Positions 9,052 to 17,629 of a DNA stretch of 64,000 nucleotides are shown in pieces (within the stretch, counting starts at the first letter, position 1; each line of letters opens with the position of its first letter). Source of the DNA: Gracilimonas sp965227215. GTDB lineage: Bacteria; Bacteroidota; Rhodothermia; Balneolales; Balneolaceae. A model generated the notes under the pieces. It ran no database searches and was not told the DNA's origin. It worked only from the letters and a program-made list of their open reading frames with translations. The stretch spans positions 1,736,001 through 1,800,000 of the forward strand of contig OZ245729.1 in assembly GCA_965227215.1 (NCBI GenBank), in the 5' to 3' direction. Position numbers and translations under genes: made by a program.

Positions 9052-9771
9052 ATGGACACACAGAATAATCGGAACTTTGTAATTCTTGGCATTGGAATCA
9101 TTATTGGGTTGGCTTCCCTGGGCTTTTTGCTTAGGAATGCGGTCATCACTTATAAAGAATATGAGCGGACGGTTACTGTTAAAGGGCTGGCTGAGCAGGA
9201 GCATCTGGCCGATGTTGTGATCTGGCCGATACAATTCACTGAAGCCAATAATCAGCTTGCCGATATTTACCTGGATTTAGAACGCAGTGAGCAGAAAGTA
9301 AAAGACTTTCTTATCGAAAATGGTGTGAGTGAAGAAGAGATTTCGGTGTCCACCCCTTTTGTTACGGATAAGTCGGCCCAGCAATACGGTGGTACTGACA
9401 ATCCTGAGTATAGATATGTTGCCAATCAAACAGTGACCGTGTATTCTGAAAATGTGCTTCAGGTTCGGGAGATCATGAATAAGCTGGCAGAACTTGGGAA
9501 GCAAGGAGTTGCCCTTACCGGGAATGAGTATCAAGTGCGAACCGAATATTTGTTTAACAGCCTGAATGACATCAAGCCTGAAATGATTGAAGAATCGACC
9601 AAAGAAGCCCGGAAAGTGGCTCAGAAATTTGCAGAAGATTCGAACAGCGAGCTCGGTAAAATAAAGACGGCTTACCAGGGGCAGTTTAGCATTTCATCCC
9701 GCGACAATAACAATCCACACATCAAGAATGTCCGGGTGGTTTCTACGGTTGTTTATTACCTGTCTGACTAA
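9052..9771 (+). CDS. SIMPL-domain (DUF541) protein, membrane-anchored
   Basis: A 239-residue protein with an N-terminal hydrophobic anchor (about residues 8-27) and an extracytoplasmic SIMPL/DUF541 domain starting YKEYERTVTVKGLAEQEHLA and ending VRVVSTVVYYLSD. The ATG at 9052 is preferred to an in-frame TTG twelve bases upstream because it gives a normal N-terminus. Known relatives (BP26, YggE) are periplasmic, oligomeric and linked to stress tolerance; no enzyme activity is established. Stand-alone gene. Confidence 0.87.
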   Translation: MDTQNNRNFVILGIGIIIGLASLGFLLRNAVITYKEYERTVTVKGLAEQEHLADVVIWPIQFTEANNQLADIYLDLERSEQKVKDFLIENGVSEEEISVSTPFVTDKSAQQYGGTDNPEYRYVANQTVTVYSENVLQVREIMNKLAELGKQGVALTGNEYQVRTEYLFNSLNDIKPEMIEESTKEARKVAQKFAEDSNSELGKIKTAYQGQFSISSRDNNNPHIKNVRVVSTVVYYLSD

Positions 9772-9879
9772 TATAAAGACAGAATTTTGGGTCTCTGCAT
9801 TAGCAGGCTACATTGATTGTGATGTAAAGACAAATCAGGTTATCTTTGACAAAAATTCAGCCAATAAATTCAATTCATC

Positions 9880-10224
9880 ATGCCAACCGTAAAACTGTTG
9901 AAAATTGCACATGGCCGCAGCGGCGATAAAGGAAATGGAAGTAACGTGGGAATCATTGCCCGCCATCCGGATATCTACCCTTTTCTGAAAGAAACCCTAA
10001 CGGCTGATCGCGTAAAAGACCACATGAAAAATGTCTGTAAAGGAGAAGTTGAGCGGTATGAATTACCGAATATTGGAGCTCTTAATTTCATTCTGAATAA
10101 GAGCCTTGGCGGAGGCGGCACCGTTTCCCTTAAACTGGATGCCCAAGGCAAAACACATGCCTCACAGGTGTTGCGTATGGATGTTGATGTACCTGAAGGC
10201 CTGTTGAAGCTGGTAGAGAATTAG
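9880..10224 (+). CDS. AtuA C-terminal-like ferredoxin-fold protein
   Basis: A 114-residue protein matching the small C-terminal domain of AtuA (DUF1446) proteins: MPTVKLLKIAHGRSGDKGN at the N-terminus, then LPNIGALNFILNKSLGGGG. In many bacteria the domain is a separate protein next to an acyl-CoA or acyclic-terpene degradation operon. Here no partner is nearby, so its pathway is unknown. Complete with no oddities. Confidence 0.82.
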   Translation: MPTVKLLKIAHGRSGDKGNGSNVGIIARHPDIYPFLKETLTADRVKDHMKNVCKGEVERYELPNIGALNFILNKSLGGGGTVSLKLDAQGKTHASQVLRMDVDVPEGLLKLVEN

Positions 10225-10282
10225 AGTTTATTTCTTCTCTCCACTAGCGGGCGCTTGCGATAGAGCAGGGGGCGTCTTTCAA

Positions 10283-10423
10283 TCACGCCAAAGCGATGCC
10301 GTAAACGACTCGCTTACTTACCGGAATAGATTGATCCACAAACACCATCTTCCCACCGGCAATTAACTTTTTCAATACACTAGCGAAGGAGTTCTGCTTT
10401 TCGGTAGCAGGTGAGATAAGCAT
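10283..10423 (-). CDS. Possible 46-residue ORF or gene remnant
   Basis: An open frame in a 259-bp gap, beginning MLISPATEKQNSFASVLKKL and ending VVYGIALA. The composition is protein-like (alternating hydrophobic and charged residues, VLKKLIAGGKMVFVDQ), but no family is recognised. Frame remnants beyond the stop look degenerate, so it may be the tail of a lost gene. Weak call. Confidence 0.25.
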   Translation of the reverse strand: MLISPATEKQNSFASVLKKLIAGGKMVFVDQSIPVSKRVVYGIALA

Positions 10424-10483
10424 TGTTGCGTTCCCCTCTTCCAATCAAAGCATCCTATTTGTAAGGAAAGGACTTTCCCAAAA

Positions 10484-11062
10484 CTATTCCCCATAAAACC
10501 GAATGGGGATATCAACTTGTACCACATCCCATTTCAGCGTCATGGTAGTCATGCTGTATTCCGGTTCAGCAAACTCAATGGTAAAAGCTTCGACGGGAGT
10601 TTCTAAATTCTGTACGGGAAATTTCATTCGTTTATAGTCGCGCTCCGGCTTGTATTCAAATGCTCCCCACTGCCCTAACTCATGATTCAGAATAACGGTA
10701 AATGAATCCGGCTCCGGAATAGTGAATAATGCATAGGTTCCGGGGGTTATCGCCTGCTCGCCCATCAATACCGGTTCGGTAATGGTAATTTCGGTGGCTT
10801 CATTTGCACCGGTTCTCCACACTTTTCCCCAGGGTTCCCATTCCCCAAAAATAGTGCGGCCCCGTCGGTAAGGTTGTCCGTAAACAACTTTAATGTAGGT
10901 TCCATCATGCTTTATGGAAGCGATGGCAATCGGGCTTTTCCGGTTACCATTTTGTGCGGTTTGTGGATCCACCGGCTTTTTGGGTTCACAACCAAAAGCG
11001 GTTAACAGAAAGGCCCCGAAGAATGCCAGAACAGATACTCGAAGAACAATGGATTTAATCAA
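10484..11062 (-). CDS. DUF2911 lipoprotein
   Basis: A 192-residue lipoprotein. A signal peptide ends in the lipobox LTAFGC (Cys25). The mature part has the DUF2911 pattern: IKVVYGQPYRRGRTIFG, VWRTGANEATEIT, and ITPGTYALFTIPEPDSFTVI. The function of the domain is unknown. It is the last gene of a three-gene operon: the start overlaps the stop of the 978-residue upstream gene by four bases (ATGA), so the two are translationally coupled and probably act together in the envelope. Confidence 0.88.
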   Translation of the reverse strand: MIKSIVLRVSVLAFFGAFLLTAFGCEPKKPVDPQTAQNGNRKSPIAIASIKHDGTYIKVVYGQPYRRGRTIFGEWEPWGKVWRTGANEATEITITEPVLMGEQAITPGTYALFTIPEPDSFTVILNHELGQWGAFEYKPERDYKRMKFPVQNLETPVEAFTIEFAEPEYSMTTMTLKWDVVQVDIPIRFYGE

Positions 11063-13995
11063 AATTGGCCAAATATAAATTGAGTGTTATTACGTGTTGG
11101 CTCGTAAGCAAGCCCTACCCCTAAATCAAACAATAAGTTAGACACTTTGAACTGAACATGGAAACCGGCTCCGAAAATACTTCGGCTCGAGGCCACTAAG
11201 TCGTTGGCGTCCATATCGGTTAGGGTGTGTGTAAAAGTTGTTAAATAGATACTACTCAGATACAATGGCACCGTCAAACCTCCGGTATCCGGATACCAGA
11301 GCGGGATGGTATATCGGGTACTGAAACGCCCCAAATTCTGAAATCCATTGCCCTGCCCCGTACCTAAATTTGGAAAGGCATCGGACTTAAAACCCATCGG
11401 AATGATGGTGTCATTGGAGTAAATAGGGGATGCACTTTGCTGCAAAAACTGAAGATCGAGACGTAATGATTGATTCCACTTTCTCAGCGGTGAGACAAAA
11501 CCAAACACCCCATAATACGCTGTCCATTGGTTGTCGAAATTTGACTCAAAAGTACCAATCGGAGTTGGAATAGAAATCTCCGGCTCATTCAAGGTTTGCT
11601 CATATAGTCCAAAAAAGGAAACCCCTGATGATGGCTGTATATCTCTTTTGAAATTCAACACTCCAATGTTTAATTGTGAAAAGAAACCCGCTTTATATCG
11701 GGTCGCAAAATCGGTGAGCTCTTCAGCCTGGAGATTATAGTATTTAAATTGCTCAGCTGAAATTTCTGGCGAAAATGATATAGAACTAAGCCGGGTATCT
11801 CCACGGAATGTATAATCAAAAGGAAGTGACAAACTAAAGCCTCTGTCCTGCCTCATTATTGAGAAATTTTGTCCTTGATCGTTAGAAACGGGGAAAAACT
11901 GAGGATCGCTATATCCACTTAGCTCAAAGCCGGGATAAAACATTTTATTGGTATAGGTGATATCGTACCAAAGCCTGTTTTGTATCCCGGTAATTTCAGC
12001 TGAGTAAGCCTGACTGGAGAGCGCATCAATACTTGAAAACCCGGCTCCATACTGATATGTCCCTGCCTTTTCTTCCAAAACCGGGTAAATCGCGCGGGGC
12101 TTCAGCCAGGAAAAGTCCGCTCCATAGGGTGTTGGCTCTATTGTTGAAATGGAGTCCATTGCAGAAACTCCTAACAACGGCCTTGTTAATTCCTTATCAA
12201 GTGAACTGCCTGTAAGTCTTCGTGAAGCCGGAACCTGTACATTCAGAAAATCATCACGATCTAATACAGCCACCTTTCGCTCATTAACCTTCTGCACTAT
12301 ATAAGCAATCTGACTTCCATCGGGAGAATAAGAGGCTTCAAATGCATTATACAGCGAGCTGGTTAGCTGCGTAACTTCGTCGGTCTGTAAATTATATTCG
12401 TATATGTTCATAGCTACACCGGCATCCATGCTAAATAATAAGCGATCACCATCAGGGTGCCATTGTGGATCAAATACGGATGCATTCTCAAAGGCCAGAT
12501 CCGGAGCAACATTGAGATCTTCGGAAAGAGTGTTCAGTGAAGTTATCCAAAGCGACTGCACGCCTCTGCGTTTCAGAACTATCGCCAATTGTTCGGGATT
12601 ATTCGGGTTGAAACGAAGGGCAACCGGATTAGCTCCTTCAAAAGTCTTGATTGTTTTCACTTTTCCGTCTTCCAAAATCTCAACGATATTTCCTCCTGAA
12701 CCGGATGTTTGTATTGCCAGGACGCGTTCTCCATTGGAGGTGGGAGCATAAACCCGGGCGTTAGTGGTAAGCCTTACCGATTTGCCGGTTTCCAAATTCA
12801 GCTTTTGCACATCCGCAATGTATTGGCTCGGGATGAGTGGATCGCGGGAGTAATTACTGAAATAAAAGTCCGTTCCCTTCTCTATCTCAAAGTTATAATC
12901 CTCTACGCTGAACACCTCCTTAATCAGATCCATGTCACCGGTTGTTAAATCGTATTCATAAAAGCCAATACGGCCGTTATAAAAAGAGCCATAGAAAAGG
13001 AGCTTATTTTCAGAGATCCATTTTGGGCCATGAATTTCTTCCCCTTTAAACGGAGTGTCGATGATGCGGGACTTTTCCGTGGTGTTCACTTCTATTTCAG
13101 CTAGTCGCTGTTCTTCCTGCTCCGCAAGGTCTTCCTCATATAACGCATACAATTGCCCCGGCCATTTCCCAGTTTTAGCCCGCAACGCGACCCCATATCC
13201 CAAAAAGAAATTATGGTAATGATAGCGAATGGCCTTCTTTGAAATCTCATCGCTATAGTTATCATGAAGCCAGTCAATAAACGTATATCCCGAGATGTAG
13301 TGGCGATTGTATGGCTGGGAGTAATCGGACGGAATGAGCGTTTGCCCCATATTCCATCGGCCGGGGCTTGCAAAATTCGCATTAAAGCGGTTGTTGAAGA
13401 AGCTGTAATTCCCACGTCCGCCCTGTGGTGTCACTGATTCTGTTTCGTAGTACACCGCCAGCCCTTCATGCAATCCCACCGGGGCAAATCCGTGAAATGT
13501 TCGGGCAATGTCCGGAGAAAACAGGCTTATGAAATTGGGGATGCTTGCCTTCTTGTCTTCAAACGGCTGCTGTATATTAAAATGGGTGGCATGTATAAGC
13601 TCGTGAGGAAGTACGGTTTCCAGCCAATCGCCTGATTGTGGATTCATCCCCTTCCCTTTGATAGCCGCCAATTCTATTTCAGAACGAAAATTGAAAGACG
13701 TTACAAATCCATTAGATAGGTCATTATAGTTATTCAGAATCACCGGGAAGTTGTTGAGCTTCCCGCCGGTCAGTTTCGAAGTTTTTGCATATTGACTTTC
13801 CAGTATAGCTGCCGACCGGTAAGCCAGTGAGTCTTCCCCTTCCGGAAAAATGATTCGGAAATGTTCGGTCTTGATTTGTTGCCATTTTAATCCACCGGGG
13901 CGGTTTATCACCGATGTATTGTACAGCTGCGCAAAAGTTGTGACAGGTGCAATCGTCAGACTAAATAGAACAGCAAATAAAATCCTTTTCATCAT
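11059..13995 (-). CDS. Peptidase-MA-like / TolB-propeller / beta-barrel outer membrane protein
   Basis: A 978-residue exported protein (signal peptide to about residue 22, TFAQ). The N-terminal domain has a gluzincin zinc site: HELIH at 131-135 and a third ligand Glu177 in GLHEGLAVYYE. Residues about 310-600 form TolB/WD40-like propeller blades (FDPQWHPDGDRLLFS, EASYSPDGSQIAY). The last about 350 residues are alternating strands ending in Phe (FIFGQF), as in outer-membrane barrels. The likely location is the outer membrane with the propeller in the periplasm. It overlaps the genes on both sides by four bases. Substrate unknown. Confidence 0.82.
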   Translation of the reverse strand: MMKRILFAVLFSLTIAPVTTFAQLYNTSVINRPGGLKWQQIKTEHFRIIFPEGEDSLAYRSAAILESQYAKTSKLTGGKLNNFPVILNNYNDLSNGFVTSFNFRSEIELAAIKGKGMNPQSGDWLETVLPHELIHATHFNIQQPFEDKKASIPNFISLFSPDIARTFHGFAPVGLHEGLAVYYETESVTPQGGRGNYSFFNNRFNANFASPGRWNMGQTLIPSDYSQPYNRHYISGYTFIDWLHDNYSDEISKKAIRYHYHNFFLGYGVALRAKTGKWPGQLYALYEEDLAEQEEQRLAEIEVNTTEKSRIIDTPFKGEEIHGPKWISENKLLFYGSFYNGRIGFYEYDLTTGDMDLIKEVFSVEDYNFEIEKGTDFYFSNYSRDPLIPSQYIADVQKLNLETGKSVRLTTNARVYAPTSNGERVLAIQTSGSGGNIVEILEDGKVKTIKTFEGANPVALRFNPNNPEQLAIVLKRRGVQSLWITSLNTLSEDLNVAPDLAFENASVFDPQWHPDGDRLLFSMDAGVAMNIYEYNLQTDEVTQLTSSLYNAFEASYSPDGSQIAYIVQKVNERKVAVLDRDDFLNVQVPASRRLTGSSLDKELTRPLLGVSAMDSISTIEPTPYGADFSWLKPRAIYPVLEEKAGTYQYGAGFSSIDALSSQAYSAEITGIQNRLWYDITYTNKMFYPGFELSGYSDPQFFPVSNDQGQNFSIMRQDRGFSLSLPFDYTFRGDTRLSSISFSPEISAEQFKYYNLQAEELTDFATRYKAGFFSQLNIGVLNFKRDIQPSSGVSFFGLYEQTLNEPEISIPTPIGTFESNFDNQWTAYYGVFGFVSPLRKWNQSLRLDLQFLQQSASPIYSNDTIIPMGFKSDAFPNLGTGQGNGFQNLGRFSTRYTIPLWYPDTGGLTVPLYLSSIYLTTFTHTLTDMDANDLVASSRSIFGAGFHVQFKVSNLLFDLGVGLAYEPTRNNTQFIFGQF

Positions 13996-14657
13996 CCTGA
14001 AATACTAAACGGGGGTAAATATTTGTAGATCGCCCAATAATGGGAAAAAGCACCGCCCATTACAAACAGATGCCAGATTTCATGAAACCCAAATACATTC
14101 GGAAGAGGATCCGGTTTCTTTATTCCATACACCACAGCACCTATTGTATAGAATAAACCGCCAATGGCAATCCAGTACACGAAAGCATGTGGCAGCAACT
14201 TCCAAACCATTGGGAGAATTATGACCGAAGCCCAGCCCATAAACAGATAAATCACCGTTGAAAACCACCGAGGGGCATTCATCCAGAATGTCTTCTTCAA
14301 AATACCGGCCAGAGCAAAAATCCAGATTCCCAGCAACATCCCCCATTGCCAGGCACCTTCCAGTGCAATCGCACAAAGCGGAGTGTAGGTTCCGGCTATC
14401 ACTATATAAATGAGATAATGATCCACCATCCTGAAAAACTCTTCAATGTTACTCTTCACATTTAGCGTGTGATAGATAGCGCTGGAAAGAAACATGAGGA
14501 TTACGGATATACCATAAACCAGATAGGCAGCCTTGTGTCCGGTCGGACTTTCGGAAGCGGCCGACATCAAAAAGAACAGCCAAACAGTGGCGACAAAGGC
14601 ACCCAGGTAGTGGGAATAGGCATTAAAAGGCTCTCTCGGCGGAAATATTGTTTTCAA
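13992..14657 (-). CDS. Hemolysin III / PAQR-family membrane protein
   Basis: A 221-residue seven-helix membrane protein of the HlyIII family. Conserved features are the N-terminal EPFNAYSHYLGA, the SAIYHTL segment, MVDHYLIYIVIAGTYTP and the C-terminal FHEIWHLFVMGGAFSH, whose histidines form the zinc site of PAQR proteins. Despite the name, most bacterial members are not toxins and are linked to lipid or membrane homeostasis. It is the first gene of the operon with the protease-barrel protein and the DUF2911 lipoprotein. Confidence 0.9.
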   Translation of the reverse strand: MKTIFPPREPFNAYSHYLGAFVATVWLFFLMSAASESPTGHKAAYLVYGISVILMFLSSAIYHTLNVKSNIEEFFRMVDHYLIYIVIAGTYTPLCAIALEGAWQWGMLLGIWIFALAGILKKTFWMNAPRWFSTVIYLFMGWASVIILPMVWKLLPHAFVYWIAIGGLFYTIGAVVYGIKKPDPLPNVFGFHEIWHLFVMGGAFSHYWAIYKYLPPFSISG

Positions 14658-14743
14658 AAGATACTGATTCAGTTGGTTATGAAGAATTACAGGGGCATTA
14701 ATTTACCAAATCCGAATGAGCAATTAATAAATTATTTCTTTCG

Positions 14744-15997
14744 CTATCCCACAAACCTCCAGTAGAAAAACAGAAGCGCGAAAGCCGTAAGGAAAATCAT
14801 ACCCATCCAGCTTAGTACTCTAAGCCAGGTTTTCGGGTGATGATCTTCGGGGGTGAACCGCGACATGATGAGCCTGTAGTTAATGTAAGCCAGCGCCGGG
14901 GCTGTGAGAAACGATAGTGAGGTTGCCAGGTCAATAATATAGGTGAACTGACTGCCGGTAAGCCAAAGCACCAGCATCGACACAGCTGATATAATAAATA
15001 ACAGCCCTCTGTAAGAAAAGAACCACGATTGTCCTGCTTCGACTTTCATCACACGAATTATTTCGCGAGTCACTCGGGGATAGGAATCCGTTACCGTAAG
15101 CGTGGTGCTGAACATAGTGGTGAAAGCGCAGATGATGATAATCCAGTGTGCCCATCCACCCAATGTTTTTGTGTATAGATCGATTAGCTGCTGGGCAAAA
15201 CCGGCACCCGAAGATGAAAAGCTCACGCCCGAACCGAACATCACCAACGCCCCGAGTGATAAAAAGATAAGCGCCAGAATGGATGCGCCTACATATCCAA
15301 TATTAAAATCCAGCAGACTTTCTTTCAGGCTCGACTTATGTTTGGTCTGCTTTTCTCGCTCCAAACTCCATAACGAATGCCACGCCGCTGCATCAATAGG
15401 GATGGGCATCCATCCCATCAGGGCAATCAGAAAGGTAACCCCGGCTACATCCCAAACTGATGGCGCAGATGGAAGTTCAGTCGGTGAGGAATCAAACCAA
15501 GCAACTAGAAAGGCGACAATGGTTGAAAGTGACAGAACCACCATAACAACTTTGATCAGGGAATCGAGAGCTGAATACTGACCCCGGAAAAGCACTCCAA
15601 TACAAATTAATAGAATGATGATACTCCACACCAGCAACGGTATATCGATCCCGGTTAATTCTATTGCCAGACTGGCCGTTACAATGGTGACGGCAGCCTG
15701 AATGGCGAACATAGTCCCAATAGTGAAGATAATATAGATCCATAATGCCCAGCTGCCCAGTTTTTTGTAGCCGGCAATCAGGCTTTCTCCGGTGGCTGTG
15801 GCATAGCGCGGGCCGTATTCTAAAAACGGATATTTCATCAGGCTGGCAATGATAACCGCCCAAACCAGGGTAAACCCATAATCGGCACCAGCCCGGGTAG
15901 ATTGCACCAAATGTGAAACCCCGATGGCAGCCGCGGCTAAAATCAATCCCGGCCCGAATGCATATTTAAAAGTAGATGTAACTTTACCCGATTCCAT
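14744..15997 (-). CDS. Nramp-like transporter with non-canonical metal site
   Basis: A 417-residue membrane protein with about 11 helices and the Nramp (LeuT-fold) layout. The opening GPGLILAAAAIGVSHLVQST aligns with Nramp helix 1, but the DPGN metal motif is replaced by GVSH. In helix 6 the canonical MPHN region reads MGWMPIPID. The family fold is clear, yet the usual Mn/Fe ligands (Asp and Asn of helix 1) are absent, so the substrate may differ, for example Mg or another cation. Such divergent members are common in Bacteroidota-like genomes. Confidence 0.85.
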   Translation of the reverse strand: MESGKVTSTFKYAFGPGLILAAAAIGVSHLVQSTRAGADYGFTLVWAVIIASLMKYPFLEYGPRYATATGESLIAGYKKLGSWALWIYIIFTIGTMFAIQAAVTIVTASLAIELTGIDIPLLVWSIIILLICIGVLFRGQYSALDSLIKVVMVVLSLSTIVAFLVAWFDSSPTELPSAPSVWDVAGVTFLIALMGWMPIPIDAAAWHSLWSLEREKQTKHKSSLKESLLDFNIGYVGASILALIFLSLGALVMFGSGVSFSSSGAGFAQQLIDLYTKTLGGWAHWIIIICAFTTMFSTTLTVTDSYPRVTREIIRVMKVEAGQSWFFSYRGLLFIISAVSMLVLWLTGSQFTYIIDLATSLSFLTAPALAYINYRLIMSRFTPEDHHPKTWLRVLSWMGMIFLTAFALLFFYWRFVG

Positions 15998-16055
15998 TTC
16001 CCGTTCTTTTGTTTTCTATTCGGACGGATAATTTCAATAAAAAGTCAGGATCAAA

Positions 16056-16085
16056 AAAATAGCCCTTATTCCTAAGGGCTATTTT
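16056..16085 (-). terminator. Intrinsic terminator of the M57 protease gene
   Basis: A perfect 13-bp stem (AAAATAGCCCTTA / TAAGGGCTATTTT) with a 4-base loop, followed on the minus strand by a run of Ts. It begins six bases after the M57 stop. Confidence 0.85.
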
Positions 16086-16090
16086 ACTTG

Positions 16091-17224
16091 CTAATTTAGG
16101 CATGGAAATCCAGGAGTACAACCTCCACTTCCTCCGTTTCCTTCAATTACAAAATCCATCTTATAACTATATGGAGAAGCAAGTCCATTATGAAATCCCC
16201 TTGCTCTAATCCTAATACTGATTTTGTCACCTTCGCCATATCCAAAAGGTATTGGCGCATTAACGACCTTATCCTCATCAGGATAGTTTATGTAATCAAT
16301 CTGATTCCAGTTGGTCTCGTATTCACCCTTTGAATATACTTCAATATATGGCGCGTATTCATAATAAGGCTCCACTTTGATCGCCATAGAATTGCTCGTT
16401 TCTCCTTGATGTAGGGCATGAAAACCGGGCGCGGTTAAACTATTTGGATAAAGTACTCGTGTTGCAACCACATCATTAGATGAAAATCCATTCCATGATC
16501 TTAACCCACCGCTCCCACTGTTCATTACTGATTGAGAATCAAAACTTGGGGTAAACGGGATATTGTTGGCTGAGCTTTCACCGGAATTTTGCCAATCAGT
16601 ATGCCGAAAACCGATGGTGTGTCCCAATTCATGTGTTATAATTTCTTCTCTTTCAAGAGAGGTAAGTCCACTAGCTACTAGCGAATTAATATAGATATAA
16701 CTTCCCGGATTATTTTCATAAGCCTGATCGGCAACTGCATAGAACCCGCCACTATAAGCATTATAATAAACCATAATATCTGGATTAGATGGAGAACTTT
16801 GATAAGTAAAGCTCACTCTGCTATTGGAAAGGTTATTCCAGTTCGATACTGCACTTTGAATCGTGCTTTTCCATGCTGATGGAACATTGCTCGCTGCGGC
16901 AATAGTAATATCATCTACAGAGTTTATATGCACCAACCCCCAGCCGGCTCCCCCATACGCCTGCTTTGATTTTGGCCCATCATCGCTTTTTCCCCTCATC
17001 TCATTAAGTTGGCTCTTAAGAATCATTATATCCCCGTCAACTAAATAGTAATCTTCTTTACTCTCAATGAGGTCTTTAGGAAAACCATTTTCTACCAGTA
17101 TCTCAATATCTGTTAATGATTGGTTGCTATCCTCTTTAATCTGAGATGCATCATTTACAGAAGATTGACACCCCGTAAGTATTGCTATTACTATTACCGA
17201 TATTAATTTCACATAGTTATTCAT
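16091..17224 (-). CDS. M57-type (HEIGH) metzincin lipoprotein protease
   Basis: A 377-residue lipoprotein: the signal peptide ends in LTGC (Cys19). The zinc motif HELGHTIGFRH (residues 198-208) is a complete metzincin HExxHxxGxxH, and SQSVMNSGSGG further on supplies the Met-turn. The surrounding WKSTIQSAVSNWNNL fits the M57/dual-action HEIGH group common in Bacteroidota-like bacteria. The C-terminal about 110 residues are probably a separate beta domain, ending in a Gly/Cys-rich tail (GGSGGCTPGFPC) that could form a disulphide. Monocistronic with its own terminator. Confidence 0.86.
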   Translation of the reverse strand: MNNYVKLISVIVIAILTGCQSSVNDASQIKEDSNQSLTDIEILVENGFPKDLIESKEDYYLVDGDIMILKSQLNEMRGKSDDGPKSKQAYGGAGWGLVHINSVDDITIAAASNVPSAWKSTIQSAVSNWNNLSNSRVSFTYQSSPSNPDIMVYYNAYSGGFYAVADQAYENNPGSYIYINSLVASGLTSLEREEIITHELGHTIGFRHTDWQNSGESSANNIPFTPSFDSQSVMNSGSGGLRSWNGFSSNDVVATRVLYPNSLTAPGFHALHQGETSNSMAIKVEPYYEYAPYIEVYSKGEYETNWNQIDYINYPDEDKVVNAPIPFGYGEGDKISIRIRARGFHNGLASPYSYKMDFVIEGNGGSGGCTPGFPCLN

Positions 17225-17629
17225 ATTATTTTCCTCTTAAATAATTAATATTAATTCCCTTCTATGGGATACTTTATAGAGTGCCTCCCTTTACAGTTGT
17301 TACAAAAAAATCTGTTTTTTGAATTTACAATATTCTGTTTTTTCTAAGATTATATCGCCTAATGAATTAACCCGAAAAAATTATCCTTGCAAGACCTGTC
17401 AATACCATCGTTTAAAGATCACCCCTTAGTTAATTATTATTCTTTGATTAGTGATCAAGCGAATGGTTTTTGATGGACGGATCTTTTTCTGATTCAATTT
17501 CATCCTTTAGCGCTTTTGTGGCAAATACCTATCTACCCACACACAGGAACTTTTAAAAACTTTTTTCATTTTGAACTGGTACCATTCAACGCGTTATTGA
17601 AGTATCAACCAGCATAAACCAAATTAATT
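17225..17629. other. Divergent intergenic region, M57 and M14 protease genes
   Basis: 405 bp, AT-rich, no ORF of note. It must carry both divergent promoters. Visible items are an ATTAATATTAAT palindrome near 17246 and several T-runs; none is strong enough to call as an operator. Confidence 0.35.

Noticed and set aside
13992..14657. HlyIII-like gene as a virulence haemolysin.
   Set aside because: The family is PAQR-like and mostly involved in membrane homeostasis; the name alone does not support a toxin role.
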